Below are positions 63,657 to 64,000 of a DNA stretch of 64,000 nt, piece by piece. Position numbers and translations under genes: made by a program. The DNA lies in assembly GCA_907165065.1 (NCBI GenBank), contig OU015523.1, forward strand, positions 121,399,523 to 121,463,522. The letters are read 5' to 3'. Every line of letters starts with the position of its first letter. The first letter of the stretch is position 1. Under the pieces are notes generated by a model that saw only the letters and a list, made by a program, of their open reading frames with translations, was not told the origin of the DNA and did no database searches. The DNA is from Caprimulgus europaeus (Eukaryota > Chordata > Aves > Caprimulgiformes > Caprimulgidae).

Positions 63657-64000
63657 CAGTTAGAACGAGTCCAGAGGAGGCCATGAGGATGATGCCAGGG
63701 CTGGAGCACCTCTGCTGTGAGGACACGCTGAGAGAGTTGGGGCTGTTGAGCCTGGAGAAGAGAAGGCTCCAGGGAGACCTTCTAGTGGCCTCCCAGTACC
63801 TGAAGGGGCTACAAGAAAGCTGGAGAGGGACTTTTTATAAGGGCAGTTAATGACAGGACAAGGGGAAATGGCTCTAAACTGGAAGAGGGTAGGTTTAGAT
63901 TAGACATTAGGAAGAAATTCTTTGGTGTGAGGGTGGTGAGACAGTGTCCCAGGTTGGGCAGAGAAGCTGTGGCTGCTCCTCCCTGGAAGTGTTCTCGGCC
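63657..64000 (+). mobile_element. CR1 LINE 3' fragment running off the window
   Basis: It begins near agttagaacgagtccagagg and continues through gctggagcacctctgctgtg to ccctggaagtgttctcggcc at the window end. It resembles the 41699 copy; its 3' tail must lie just beyond the window. Confidence 0.92.

Larger units (their letters stand above)
1..64000 (+). other. TENM4: Internal part of the teneurin-4 gene (TENM4), nine exons
   Basis: The whole window lies inside one + strand gene; both ends fall in introns. Nine exons were placed by conserved teneurin protein segments, AG/GT borders and phase continuity. Intron phases in order are 2, 2, 0, 1, 1, 2, 2, 1, 0, 2, and every junction keeps the frame. 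Teneurins are type II membrane proteins whose large extracellular part (EGF repeats, transthyretin-like domain, FN-plug, NHL propeller, YD shell, toxin-like tail) binds latrophilins and other teneurins at synapses and during axon guidance. Segments such as [40 protein letters not shown] and [20 protein letters not shown] match what I recall of TENM4 and not TENM1, 2 or 3. No start codon, stop codon, promoter or polyadenylation site of the gene is inside the window. Confidence 0.93.
56949..64000 (+). other. TENM4: 5' part of the next TENM4 intron, phase 2
   Basis: This stretch is at least 7 kb, starting at donor gtaagtat. I searched it for the next YD-shell exon (expected to begin YDSFGRLTNVTFP-like) and did not find it, so that exon lies beyond the window. 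The stretch contains a purine heptamer satellite at 60793, overlapping open frames at 61791-62226, a 16-base C run at 62988, a CpG-bearing patch near 62868 and a CR1 that runs off the end. Confidence 0.85.

Noticed and set aside
56949..64000. Next YD-shell exon
   Set aside because: No teneurin-like frame beginning with YDxxGRLTN was found; it must lie beyond the window.
1..64000. tRNA, rRNA, snRNA, microRNA, CRISPR or bacterial features
   Set aside because: No cloverleaf, repeat-spacer array or known RNA signature was recognised, and the sequence is clearly vertebrate.

Overview
This window is vertebrate nuclear DNA and almost certainly comes from a bird. It holds nine small coding exons separated by long AT-rich introns. 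The introns carry about 22 CR1-type LINE fragments, most of them ending in the bird-typical 3' tail (a diagnostic stretch close to GGTCCCTTCCAACC followed by ATTCTATG-like 8-mers), and one ERVL-like solo LTR of the kind common in bird genomes. There are no bacterial-type genes, CRISPR arrays or operons.

The only host gene I can support is the middle part of a teneurin on the + strand. Residue-level recall of the four vertebrate paralogs points to TENM4 (teneurin-4), a large type II transmembrane protein that acts as a synaptic adhesion and axon-guidance molecule. Exons: 12225-12344, 18893-19154, 25637-25904, 28816-28959, 30051-30300, 32961-32981 (a 21-nt microexon), 40893-41125, 52642-52796 and 56071-56948. 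All have AG/GT borders, and the reading frame is continuous across every junction, giving 2331 nt and 776 complete codons. They encode, in order, the transthyretin-like domain, the FN-plug, the NHL beta-propeller and the start of the YD-repeat shell. The EGF repeats, transmembrane segment and cytoplasmic part must lie upstream of the window. The rest of the YD shell and the C-terminal toxin-like/TCAP region must lie downstream.

Layout: 1-12224 is the 3' part of a long intron with CR1 fragments; 12225-30300 holds five exons (transthyretin-like, FN-plug, first propeller part); 30301-40892 is a 10.6-kb interval containing the symmetric NHL microexon with two downstream TGCATG (RBFOX-type) motifs, and the LTR; 41126-52641 is an 11.5-kb intron with the longest CR1 copy (broken reverse transcriptase); 52642-56948 holds two exons that finish the propeller and enter the YD shell; 56949-64000 is the start of another long intron.

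I found no new multi-gene system. The most biologically meaningful non-obvious element is the microexon with its splicing-motif neighbourhood. Secondary observations are a codon-composition shift inside the 878-bp exon, a candidate extra glycosylation site, several generations of CR1 insertion, a 25-bp perfect palindrome and several local tandem duplications. CR1 and LTR borders are estimated by eye and may be off by tens of bases. Comparisons with other teneurins rest on memory, not on a search.
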